Positions 49,325-61,518 of a DNA stretch of 64,000 nt are shown in pieces; the first letter of the stretch is position 1; each line of letters opens with the position of its first letter. The notes below the pieces were generated by a model, which searched no databases, was not told the DNA's origin, and saw nothing but the letters and a program-made list of their open reading frames with translations. The stretch is taken from the NCBI GenBank assembly GCA_950022655.1, contig OX465589.1, positions 31,907,970-31,971,969 on the forward strand, in the 5' to 3' direction. The position numbers and the translations under genes are program-made. Origin of the DNA: Alentia gelatinosa (taxonomy: Eukaryota; Annelida; Polychaeta; Phyllodocida; Polynoidae).

Positions 49325-51063
49325 GGGTGAGACAGTTAGGCTGGGTGAGACAGACTCAGGCAGAGTGAGACAGACTCAGGCAGGGTGAGACAGACTCGGG
49401 AAGGGTGAGTTGAGACAGACTCAGGCAGGGTGAGACAGACTCTGGCAGGATGATGAGAGACAGACTCAGGCAGGGTATAAAAGACACGGGCAGGGCGAGA
49501 TAGGCTTGGGCAGGGTGATGAGAAACAGACTTGGACAATGTGAGACAGACATGGGCAGGATAATGTGAGACAAACTGGGGCAGGGTGAGACAGAGTCAGG
49601 CAGGGTGAGACAGACTCAGGAAGGGTGAGGTGAGACAGACTTGGGCAGGGTGATGAGAGACAGACTCAGGCAGGGTATGACAGACTTGGGTAGAGCGACA
49701 TAGACTTGAGCAGAGTGATGAGAGACAGACTGGGGCAGGGTGAGACAGACTCACACAGGATGAGACAGACTCAGACAGGGTGAGACAGACTCGGGCAGGG
49801 TTAGGTAATACAGACTCAGGCAGGGTGAAACAGACTCGGTCAGGGTGAAGGGAGACAGACAGAGGGAGGGTATAACAGACATGGGCAGTTTCAGGTTAGA
49901 CAGACTAGGGTAGGTCGAGACAGACTGGGGCAGGGTAAGTTGAGACAGACGGGGACAGGGTGAGAAAGACATGGGCAGGATAATGAGAGACAGACTGGGG
50001 CAGGGTTAGACAGAGTCAGGCAGGGTGAGACAGACTCGGGAAGGGTGAGACAATCTCGGGCAGGGTGATGAGAGACAGACTCAGGGAGGGTATGACAGAC
50101 TCGGGCAGGCCTACTTAATTGGTCGCTAGTTTATGCAGCGACCTTGATATTGACTGCACTTGTTACTGATAGATTGGCCATCAACCCCTGTCTGTGCTGA
50201 GCTCCTCACTCTCAGTCGGATAGATTGACGTGCCGTACCGTACGCAGAATTTAACTCACTGTCGCCCAAATTATCATAGCCCAAGACATCTAAGGATGAT
50301 ACGTACCAAATGCGGATATTCACTTCCAGTTAGAATTCAGCCATGAGACTTTAACACCAGTTAGGGACACATATAACCTACGATCACCTAAAATATGAAG
50401 AAAATCGGCCAATTAGATCTAACGATATTCGTGTTTGAATCTGGTTGTATCAAATGCTGCTCTGGTGGCCAGTGTAGGCCTACTTAATTGGTCGCTAGTT
50501 TATGCAGCGACCTTGATATTGACTGCACTTGTTACTGATAGATTGGCCATCAACCCCTGTCTGTGGTGAGCTCCTCACTCTCAGTCGAATAGATTGATGG
50601 GCCTTACCTTACGCAGAATTTAACTGACTGTCGTCCAAATTATCATAGCCCAAGACATCTGAGGATGATGCGTACCAAATGCGGAAATTCACTTCCCGTT
50701 GGAATATGGCCATGAAACTTTAACACCAGTTAGGGACACATATAACCTACGATCACCTAAAATATGAAGAAAATCGGCCGCTTGGATCTAATGACATTCA
50801 CGTTTGAATATGGTTGTATCAAATGCTGCTCTGGTGGCCAGTGTACTGACGCTGGGTGACTATGATAAGAACTAACGTTTTAATTGACAGGTCCTGCCAC
50901 CTGGTGTATTATGTGAAACCAGGTTCCTCACTACATTCATAACGCCCTTAACATGCCCTCTTCCTGTCAGACTCAGTGGTCTAGAGGTAATGTCAGCAAG
51001 GGAAACCTATAGTTGAGAGTTCAATCCCCTTCCATGCAGAGCGGTTTTTTTTTCAAGAGTCAT
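49325..51063 (+). repeat. Unit 29 (1739 bp)
   Basis: A 49325-50106 (782 bp, lacking the agtcaggcaggg copy), B1 50107-50475, B2 50476-50844 (tgtggtgagc near 50563), C 50845-51063 (ggtaatgtc, cctatagttg). Confidence 0.94.
50970..51053 (+). promoter_or_regulatory. tRNA-like Pol III module 30
   Basis: Boxes intact; ggtaatgtc and cctatagttg between them, as in module 22; tract gg+T9. Confidence 0.55.
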
Positions 51064-52822
51064 GGGTGAGACAGTTAGGCTGGGTGAGACAGACTCAGGC
51101 AGAGTGAGACAGACTCAGGCAGGGTGAGACAGACTCGGGAAGGGTGAGTTGAGACAGACTCAGGCAGGGTGAGACAGACTCTGGCAGGATGATGAGAGAC
51201 AGACTCAGGCAGGGTATAAAAGACACGGGCAGGGCGAGATAGGCTTGGGCAGGGTGATGAGAAACAGACTTGGACAATGTGAGACAGACATGGGCAGGAT
51301 AATGTGAGACAAACTGGGGCAGGGTGAGACAGAGTCAGGCAGGGTGAGACAGACTCAGGAAGGGTGAGGTGAGACAGAGTCAGGCAGGGTGAGACAGACT
51401 TGGGCAGGGTGATGAGAGACAGACTCAGGCAGGGTATGACAGACTTGGGTAGAGCGACATAGACTTGAGCAGAGTGATGAGAGACAGACTGGGGCAGGGT
51501 GAGACAGACTCACACAGGATGAGACAGACTCAGACAGGGTGAGACAGACTCGGGCAGGGTTAGGTAATACAGACTCAGGCAGGGTGAAACAGACTCGGTC
51601 AGGGTGAGGGGAGACAGACAGAGGGAGGGTATAACAGACATGGGCAGTTTCAGGTTAGACAGACTAGGGTAGGTCGAGACAGACTGGGGCAGGGTAAGTT
51701 GAGACAGACGGGGACAGGGTGAGAAAGACATGGGCAGGATAATGAGAGACAGACTGGGGCAGGGTTAGACAGAGTCAGGCAGGGTGAGACAGACTCGGGA
51801 AGGGTGAGACAATCTCGGGCAGGGTGATGAGAGACAGACTCAGGGAGGGTATGACAGACTCGGGCAGGCCTACTTAATTGGTCGCTAGTTTATGCAGCGA
51901 CCTTGATATTGACTGCACTTGTTACTGATAGATTGGCCATCAACCCCTGTCTGTGCTGAGCTCCTCACTCTCAGTCGGATAGATTGACGTGCCGTACCGT
52001 ACGCAGAATTTAACTCACTGTCGCCCAAATTATCATAGCCCAAGACATCTAAGGATGATACGTACCAAATGCGGATATTCACTTCCAGTTAGAATTCAGC
52101 CATGAGACTTTAACATTAGTTAGGGACACATATAACCTACGATCACCTAAAATATGAAGAAAATCGGCCAATTAGATCTAACGATATTCGTGTTTGAATC
52201 TGGTTGTATCAAATGCTGCTCTGGTGGCCAGTGTAGGCCTACTTAATTGGTCGCTAGTTTATGCAGCGACCTTGATATTGACTGCACTTGTTACTGATAG
52301 ATTGGCCATCAACCCCTGTCTGTGCTGAGCTCCTCACTCTCAGTCAAATAGATTGATGGGCCTTACCTTACGCAGAATTTAACTGACTGTCGTCCAAATT
52401 ATCATAGCCCAAGACATCTGAGGATGATGCGTACCAAATGCGGAAATTCACTTCCCGTTGGAATATGGCCATGAAACTTTAACACCAGTTAGGGACACAT
52501 ATAACCTACGATCACCTAAAATATGAAGAAAATCGGCCGCTTGGATCTAATGACATTCACGTTTGAATATGGTTGTATCAAATGCTGCTCTGGTGGCCAG
52601 TGTACTGACGCTGGGTGACTATGATAAGAACTAACGTTTTAATTGACAGGTCCTGCCACCTGGTGTATTATGTGAAACCAGGTTCCTCACTACATTCATA
52701 ACGCCCTTAACATGCCCTCTTCCTGTCAGACTCAGTGGTCTAGAGGTAATGTCAGCAAGGGAAACCTATAGTTGAGAGTTCAATCCCCTTCCATGCAGAG
52801 CGGTTTTTTTTTCAAGAGTCAT
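51064..52822 (+). repeat. Unit 30 (1759 bp)
   Basis: A 51064-51865, B1 51866-52234, B2 52235-52603, C 52604-52822. A has gtgaggggagac near 51605 but acatgggcag, not acattggcag. C again has ggtaatgtc with cctatagttg. Confidence 0.94.
52729..52812 (+). promoter_or_regulatory. tRNA-like Pol III module 31
   Basis: Boxes intact; ggtaatgtc and cctatagttg between them; tract gg+T9. Confidence 0.55.
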
Positions 52823-54561
52823 GGGTGAGACAGTTAGGCTGGGTGAGACAGACTCAGGCAGAGTGAGACAGACTCAGGCAGGGTGAGACAGACTCGGGAA
52901 GGGTGAGTTGAGACAGACTCAGGCAGGGTGAGACAGACTCTGGCAGGATGATGAGAGACAGACTCAGGCAGGGTATAAAAGACACGGGCAGGGCGAGATA
53001 GGCTTGGGCAGGGTGATGAGAAACAGACTTGGACAATGTGAGACAGACATGGGCAGGATAATGTGAGACAAACTGGGGCAGGGTGAGACAGAGTCAGGCA
53101 GGGTGAGACAGACTCAGGAAGGGTGAGGTGAGACAGAGTCAGGCAGGGTGATGAGAGACAGACTCAGGCAGGGTATGACAGACTTGGGTAGAGCGACATA
53201 GACTTGAGCAGAGTGATGAGAGACAGACTGGGGCAGGGTGAGACAGACTCACACAGGATGAGACAGACTCAGACAGGGTGAGACAGACTCGGGCAGGGTT
53301 AGGTAATACAGACTCAGGCAGGGTGAAACAGACTCGGTCAGGGTGAGGGGAGACAGACAGAGGGAGGGTATAACAGACATGGGCAGTTTCAGGTTAGACA
53401 GACTAGGGTAGGTCGAGACAGACTGGGGCAGGGTAAGTTGAGACAGACGGGGACAGGGTGAGAAAGACATGGGCAGGATAATGAGAGACAGACTGGGGCA
53501 GGGTTAGACAGAGTCAGGCAGGGTGAGACAGACTCGGGAAGGGTGAGACAATCTCGGGCAGGGTGATGAGAGACAGACTCAGGGAGGGTATGACAGACTC
53601 GGGCAGGCCTACTTAATTGGTCGCTAGTTTATGCAGCGACCTTGATATTGACTGCACTTGTTACTGATAGATTGGCCATCAACCCCTGTCTGTGCTGAGC
53701 TCCTCACTCTCAGTCGGATAGATTGACGTGCCGTACCGTACGCAGAATTTAACTCACTGTCGCCCAAATTATCATAGCCCAAGACATCTAAGGATGATAC
53801 GTACCAAATGCGGATATTCACTTCCAGTTAGAATTCAGCCATGAGACTTTAACATTAGTTAGGGACACATATAACCTACGATCACCTAAAATATGAAGAA
53901 AATCGGCCAATTAGATCTAACGATATTCGTGTTTGAATCTGGTTGTATCAAATGCTGCTCTGGTGGCCAGTGTAGGCCTACTTAATTGGTCGCTAGTTTA
54001 TGCAGCGACCTTGATATTGACTGCACTTGTTACTGATAGATTGGCCATCAACCCCTGTCTGTGCTGAGCTCCTCACTCTCAGTCAAATAGATTGATGGGC
54101 TTTACCTTACGCAGAATTTAACTGACTGTCGTCCAAATTATCATAGCCCAAGACATCTGAGGATGATGCGTACCAAATGCGGAAATTCACTTCCCGTTGG
54201 AATATGGCCATGAAACTTTAACACCAGTTAGGGACACATATAACCTACGATCACCTAAAATATGAAGAAAATCGGCCGCTTGGATCTAACGACATTCACG
54301 TTTGAATATGGTTGTATCAAATGCTGCTCTGGTGGCCAGTGTACTGACGCTGGGTGACTATGATAAGAACTAACGTTTTAATTGACAGGTCCTGCCACCT
54401 GGTGTATTATGTGAAACCAGGTTCCTCACTACATGCATAACGCCCTTAACATGCCTTCTTCCTGTCAGACTCAGTGGTCTAGAGGTAGTGTCAGCAAGGG
54501 AAACCTATGGTTGAGAGTTCAATCCCCTTCCATGCAGAGCGGTTTTTTTTTCAAGAGTCAT
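52823..54561 (+). repeat. Unit 31 (1739 bp)
   Basis: A 52823-53604 (782 bp, lacking the acttgggcaggg copy), B1 53605-53973, B2 53974-54342, C 54343-54561. C has catgcataac at 54435, which is 15711 bp (three times 5237) from unit 22, and gccttctt as a private change. Confidence 0.94.
54468..54551 (+). promoter_or_regulatory. tRNA-like Pol III module 32
   Basis: Boxes intact; tract gg+T9. Confidence 0.55.
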
Positions 54562-56301
54562 GGGTGAGACAGTTAGGCTGGGTGAGACAGACTCAGGCAG
54601 AGTGAGACAGACTCAGGCAGGGTGAGACAGACTCGGGAAGGGTGAGTTGAGACAGACTCAGGCAGGGTGAGACAGACTCTGGCAGGATGATGAGAGACAG
54701 ACTCAGGCAGGGTATAAAAGACACGGGCAGGGCGAGATAGGCTTGGGCAGGGTGATGAGAAACAGACTTGGACAATGTGAGACAGACATGGGCAGGATGA
54801 TGTGAGACAAACTGGGGCAGGGTGAGACAGAGTCAGGCAGGGTGAGACAGACTCAGGAAGGGTGAGGTGAGACAGAGTCAGGCAGGGTGATGAAAGACAG
54901 ACTCAGGCAGGGTATGACAGACTTGGGTAGAGCGACATAGACTTGAGCAGAGTGATGAGAGACAGACTGGGGCAGGGTGAGACAGACTCAGACAGGATGA
55001 GACAGACTCAGACAGGGTGAGACAGACTCGGGCAGGGTTAGGTAATACAGACTCAGGCAGGGTGAAACAGACTCGGTCAGGGTGAAGGGAGACAGACAGA
55101 GGGAGGGTATAACAGACATGGGCAGTTTCAGGTTAGACAGACTAGGGTAGGTCGAGACAGACTGGGGCAGGGTAAGTTGAGACAGACTGGGACAGGGTGA
55201 GAAAGACATGGGCAGGATAATGAGAGACAGACTGGGGCAGGGTTAGACAGAGTCAGGCAGGGTGAGACAGACTCGGGAAGGGTGAGACAATCTCGGGCAG
55301 GGTGATGAGAGACAGACTCAGGGAGGGTATGACAGACTCGGGCAGGCCTACTTAATTGGTCGCTAGTTTATGCAGCGACCTTGATATTGACTGCACTTGT
55401 TACTGATAGATTGGCCATCAACCCCTGTCTGTGCTGAGCTCCTCACTCTCAGTCGGATAGATTGACGTGCCGTACCGTACGCAGAATTTAACTCACTGTC
55501 GCCCAAATTATCATAGCCCAAGACATCTAAGGATGATACGTACCAAATGCGGATATTCACTTCCAGTTAGAATTCAGCCATGAGACTTTAACACCAGTTA
55601 GGGACACATATAACCTACGATCACCTAAAATATGAAGAAAATCGGCCAATTAGATCTAACGATATTCGTGTTTGAATCTGGTTGTATCAAATGCTGCTCT
55701 GGTGGCCAGTGTAGGCCTACTTAATTGGTCGCTAGTTTATGCAGCGACCTTGATATTGACTGCACTTGTTACTGATAGATTGGCCATCAACCCCTGTCTG
55801 TGCTGAGCTCCTCACTCTCAGTCGAATAGATTGATGGGCCTTACCTTACGCAGAATTTAACTGACTGTCGTCCAAATTATCATAGCCCAAGACATCTGAG
55901 GATGATGCGTACCAAATGCGGAAATTCACTTCCCGTTGGAATATGGCCATGAAACTTTAACACCAGTTAGGGACACATATAACCTACGATCACCTAAAAT
56001 ATGAAGAAAATCGGCCGCTTGGATCTAACGACATTCACGTTTGAATATGGTTGTATCAAATGCTGCTCTGGTGGCCAGTGTACTGACGCTGGGTGACTAT
56101 GATAAGAACTAACGTTTTAATTGACAGGTCCTGCCACCTGGTGTATTATGTGAAACCAGGTTCCTCACTACATTCATAACGCCCTTAACATGCCCTCTTC
56201 CTGTCAGACTCAGTGGTCTAGAGGTAATGTCAGCAAGGGAAACCTATGGTTGAGAGTTCAATCCCCTTCCATGCAGAGCGGTTTTTTTTTTCAAGAGTCA
56301 T
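54562..56301 (+). repeat. Unit 32, T-tract one base longer (1740 bp)
   Basis: A 54562-55343 (782 bp), B1 55344-55712, B2 55713-56081, C 56082-56301 (220 bp). The extra base is the tenth T of the T-tract. A has actcagacaggatgag, as in unit 23 at -15711. Confidence 0.94.
56207..56291 (+). promoter_or_regulatory. tRNA-like Pol III module 33, T10
   Basis: Boxes intact; ggtaatgtc but normal cctatggttg; tract gg+T10, the only length change seen. Confidence 0.55.
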
Positions 56302-58040
56302 GGGTGAGACAGTTAGGCTGGGTGAGACAGACTCAGGCAGAGTGAGACAGACTCAGGCAGGGTGAGACAGACTCGGGAAGGGTGAGTTGAGACAGACTCA
56401 GGCAGGGTGAGACAGACTCTGGCAGGATGATGAGAGACAGACTCAGGCAGGGTATAAAAGACACGGGCAGGGCGAGATAGGCTTGGGCAGGGTGATGAGA
56501 AACAGACTTGGACAATGTGAGACAGACATGGGCAGGATAATGTGAGACAAACTGGGGCAGGGTGAGACAGAGTCAGGCAGGGTGAGACAGACTCAGGAAG
56601 GGTGAGGTGAGACAGAGTCAGGCAGGGTGATGAGAGACAGACTCAGGCAGGGTATGACAGACTTGGGTAGAGCGACATAGACTTGAGCAGAGTGATGAGA
56701 GACAGACTGGGGCAGGGTGAGACAGACTCACACAGGATGAGACAGACTCAGACAGGGTGAGACAGACTCGGGCAGGGTTAGGTAATACAGACTCAGGCAG
56801 GGTGAAACAGACTCGGTCAGGGTGAAGGGAGACAGACAGAGGGAGGGTATAACAGACATGGGCAGTTTCAGGTTAGACAGACTAGGGTAGGTCGAGACAG
56901 ACTGGGGCAGGGTAAGTTGAGACAGACTGGGACAGGGTGAGAAAGACATGGGCAGGATAATGAGAGACAGACTGGGGCAGGGTTAGACAGAGTCAGGCAG
57001 GGTGAGACAGACTCGGGAAGGGTGAGACAATCTCGGGCAGGGTGATGAGAGACAGACTCAGGGAGGGTATGACAGACTCGGGCAGGCCTACTTAATTGGT
57101 CGCTAGTTTATGCAGCGACCTTGATATTGACTGCACTTGTTACTGATAGATTGGCCATCAACCCCTGTCTGTGCTGAGCTCCTCACTCTCAGTCGGATAG
57201 ATTGACGTGCCGTACCGTACGCAGAATTTAACTCACTGTCGCCCAAATTATCATAGCCCAAGACATCTAAGGATGATACGTACCAAATGCGGATATTCAC
57301 TTCCAGTTAGAATTCAGCCATGAGACTTTAACATTAGTTAGGGACACATATAACCTACGATCACCTAAAATATGAAGAAAATCGGCCAATTAGATCTAAC
57401 GATATTCGTGTTTGAATCTGGTTGTATCAAATGCTGCTCTGGTGCCCAGTGTAGGCCTACTTAATTGGTCGCTAGTTTATGCAGCGACCTTGATATTGAC
57501 TGCACTTGTTACTGATAGATTGGCCATCAACCCCTGTCTGTGCTGAGCTCCTCACTCTCAGTCAAATAGATTGATGGGCCTTACCTTACGCAGAATTTAA
57601 CTGACTGTCGTCCAAATTATCATAGCCCAAGACATCTGAGGATGATGCGTACCAAATGCGGAAATTCACTTCCCGTTGGAATATGGCCATGAAACTTTAA
57701 CACCAGTTAGGGACACATATAACCTACGATCACCTAAAATATGAAGAAAATCGGCCGCTTGGATCTAACGACATTCACGTTTGAATATGGTTGTATCAAA
57801 TGCTGCTCTGGTGGCCAGTGTACTGACGCTGGGTGACTATGATAAGAACTAACGTTTTAATTGACAGGTCCTGCCACCTGGTGTATTATGTGAAACCAGG
57901 TTCCTCACTACATTCATAACGCCCTTAACATGCCCTCTTCCTGTCAGACTCAGTGGTCTAGAGGTAGTGTCAGCAAGGGAAACCTATGGTTGAGAGTTCA
58001 ATCCCCTTCCATGCAGAGCGGTTTTTTTTTCAAGAGTCAT
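56302..58040 (+). repeat. Unit 33 (1739 bp)
   Basis: A 56302-57083 (782 bp, lacking the acttgggcaggg copy), B1 57084-57452 (ends ggtgcccagtgt, private), B2 57453-57821, C 57822-58040. Confidence 0.94.
57947..58030 (+). promoter_or_regulatory. tRNA-like Pol III module 34
   Basis: Boxes intact; tract gg+T9. Confidence 0.55.
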
Positions 58041-59779
58041 GGGTGAGACAGTTAGGCTGGGTGAGACAGACTCAGGCAGAGTGAGACAGACTCAGGCAGG
58101 GTGAGACAGACTCGGGAAGGGTGAGTTGAGACAGACTCAGGCAGGGTGAGACAGACTCTGGCAGGATGATGAGAGACAGACTCAGGCAGGGTATAAAAGA
58201 CACGGGCAGGGCGAGATAGGCTTGGGCAGGGTGATGAGAAACAGACTTGGACAATGTGAGACAGACATGGGCAGGATAATGTGAGACAAACTGGGGCAGG
58301 GTGAGACAGAGTCAGGCAGGGTGAGACAGACTCAGGAAGGGTGAGGTGAGACAGAGTCAGGCAGGGTGATGAGAGACAGACTCAGGCAGGGTATGACAGA
58401 CTTGGGTAGAGCGACATAGACTTGAGCAGAGTGATGAGAGACAGACTGGGGCAGGGTGAGACAGACTCACACAGGATGAGACAGACTCAGACAGGGTGAG
58501 ACAGACTCGGGCAGGGTTAGGTAATACAGACTCAGGCAGGGTGAAACAGACTCGGTCAGGGTAAAGGGAGACAGACAGAGGGAGGGTATAACAGACATGG
58601 GCAGTTTCAGGTTAGACAGACTAGGGTAGGTCGAGACAGACTGGGGCAGGGTAAGTTGAGACAGACTGGGACAGGGTGAGAAAGACATGGGCAGGATAAT
58701 GAGAGACAGACTGGGGCAGGGTTAGACAGAGTCAGGCAGGGTGAGACAGACTCGGGAAGGGTGAGACAATCTCGGGTAGGGTGATGAGAGACAGACTCAG
58801 GGAGGGTATGACAGACTCGGGCAGGCCTACTTAATTGGTCGCTAGTTTATGCAGCGACCTTGATATTGACTGCACTTGTTACTGATAGATTGGCCATCAA
58901 CCCCTGTCTGTGCTGAGCTCCTCACTCTCAGTCGGATAGATTGACGTGCCGTACCGTACGCAGAATTTAACTCACTGTCGCCCAAATTATCATAGCCCAA
59001 GACATCTAAGGATGATACGTACCAAATGCGGATATTCACTTCCAGTTAGAATTCAGCCATGAGACTTTAACATTAGTTAGGGACACATATAACCTACGAT
59101 CACCTAAAATATGAAGAAAATCGGCCAATTAGATCTAACGATATTCGTGTTTGAATCTGGTTGTATCAAATGCTGCTCTGGTGGCCAGTGTAGGCCTACT
59201 TAATTGGTCGCTAGTTTATGCAGCGACCTTGATATTGACTGCACTTGTTACTGATAGATTGGCCATCAACCCCTGTCTGTGCTGAGCTCCTCACTCTCAG
59301 TCAAATAGATTGATGGGCCTTACCTTACGCAGAATTTAACTGACTGTCGTCCAAATTATCATAGCCCAAGACATCTGAGGATGATGCGTACCAAATGCGG
59401 AAATTCACTTCCCGTTGGAATATGGCCATGAAACTTTAACACCAGTTAGGGACACATATAACCTACGATCACCTAAAATAGGAAGAAAATCGGCCGCTTG
59501 GATCTAACGACATTCACGTTTGAATATGGTTGTATCAAATGCTGCTCTGGTGGCCAGTGTACTGACGCTGGGTGACTATGATAAGAACTAACGTTTTAAT
59601 TGACAGGTCCTGCCACCTGGTGTATTATGTGAAACCAGGTTCCTCACTACATTCATAACGCCCTTAACATGCCCTCTTCCTGTCAGACTCAGTGGTCTAG
59701 AGGTAGTGTCAGCAAGGGAAACCTATGGTTGAGAGTTCAATCCCCTTCCATGCAGAGCGGTTTTCTTTTCAAGAGTCAT
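58041..59779 (+). repeat. Unit 34 (1739 bp)
   Basis: A 58041-58822 (782 bp, lacking the acttgggcaggg copy), B1 58823-59191, B2 59192-59560, C 59561-59779. B2 has aaaataggaag at 59481, shared only with unit 36. The T-tract in C is interrupted by a C. Confidence 0.94.
59686..59769 (+). promoter_or_regulatory. tRNA-like Pol III module 35, interrupted tract
   Basis: Boxes intact; the tract is TTTTCTTTT, so two runs of four T remain. Four T is about the minimum for Pol III termination in animals. Confidence 0.52.
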
Positions 59780-61518
59780 GGGTGAGACAGTTAGGCTGGG
59801 TGAGACAGACTCAGGCAGAGTGAGACAGACTCAGGCAGGGTGAGACAGACTCGGGAAGGGTGAGTTGAGACAGACTCAGGCAGGGTGAGACAGACTCTGG
59901 CAGGATGATGAGAGACAGACTCAGGCAGGGTATAAAAGACACGGGCAGGGCGAGATAGGCTTGGGCAGGGTGATGAGAAACAGACTTGGACAATGTGAGA
60001 CAGACATGGGCAGGATAATGTGAGACAAACTGGGGCAGGGTGAGACAGAGTCAGGCAGGGTGAGACAGACTCAGGAAGGGTGAGGTGAGACAGAGTCAGG
60101 CAGGGTGATGAGAGACAGACTCAGGCAGGGTATGACAGACTTGGGTAGAGCGACATAGACTTGAGCAGAGTGATGAGAGACAGACTGGGGCAGGGTGAGA
60201 CAGACTCACACAGGATGAGACAGACTCAGACAGGGTGAGACAGACTCGGGCAGGGTTAGGTAATACAGACTCAGGCAGGGTGAAACAGACTCGGTCAGGG
60301 TGAAGGGAGACAGACAGAGGGAGGGTATAACAGACATGGGCAGTTTCAGGTTAGACAGACTAGGGTAGGTCGAGACAGACTGGGGCAGGGTAAGTTGAGA
60401 CAGACGGGGACAGGGTGAGAAAGACATGGGCAGGATAATGAGAGACAGACTGGGGCAGGGTTAGACAGAGTCAGGCAGGGTGAGACAGACTCGGGAAGGG
60501 TGAGACAATCTCGGGCAGGGTGATGAGAGACAGACTCAGGGAGGGTATGACAGACTCGGGCAGGCCTACTTAATTGGTCGCTAGTTTATGCAGCGACCTT
60601 GATATTGACTGCACTTGTAACTGATAGATTGGCCATCAACCCCTGTCTGTGCTGAGCTCCTCACTCTCAGTCGGATAGATTGACGTGCCGTACCGTACGC
60701 AGAATTTAACTCACTGTCGCCCAAATTATCTTAGCCCAAGACATCTAAGGATGATACGTACAAAATGCGGATATTCACTTCCAGTTAGAATTCAGCCATG
60801 AGACTTTAACACCAGTTAGGGACACATATAACCTACGATCACCTAAAATATGAAGAAAATCGGCCAATTAGATCTAACGATATTCGTGTTTGAATCTGGT
60901 TGTATCAAATGCTGCTCTGGTGGCCAGTGTAGGCCTACTTAATTGGTCGCTAGTTTATGCAGCGACCTTGATATTGACTGCACTTGTTACTGATAGATTG
61001 GCCATCAACCCCTGTCTGTGCTGAGCTCCTCACTCTCAGTCGAATAGATTGATGGGCCTTACCTTACGCAGAATTTAACTGACTGTCGTCCAAATTATCA
61101 TAGCCCAAGACATCTGAGGATGATGCGTACCAAATACGGAAATTCACTTCCCGTTGGAATATGGCCATGAAACTTTAACACCAGTTAGGGACATATATAA
61201 CCTACGATCACCTAAAATATGAAGAAAATCGGCCGCTTGGATCTAACGACATTCACGTTTGAATATGGTTGTATCAAATGCTGCTCTGGTGGCCAGGGTA
61301 CTGACGCTGGGTGACTATGATAAGAACTTACGTTTTAATTGACAGGTCCTGCCACCTGGTGTATTATGTGAAACCAGGTTCCTCACTACATTCATAACGC
61401 CCTTAACATGCCCTCTTCCTGTCAGACTCAGTGGTCTAGAGGTAGTGTCAGCAAGGGAAACCTATGGTTGAGAGTTCAATCCCCTTCCATGCAGAGCGGG
61501 GTTTTTTTCAAGAGTCAT
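59780..61518 (+). repeat. Unit 35, diverged B1 (1739 bp)
   Basis: A 59780-60561 (782 bp), B1 60562-60930, B2 60931-61299, C 61300-61518. B1 carries three changes inside the minus-strand frame (60619, 60731, 60762), of which 60731 makes a stop. B2 has aaatacgg and acatatataacc. C has aacttacg near 61327. Confidence 0.94.
61425..61508 (+). promoter_or_regulatory. tRNA-like Pol III module 36
   Basis: Boxes intact; tract gggg+T7, as in module 19. Confidence 0.55.
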
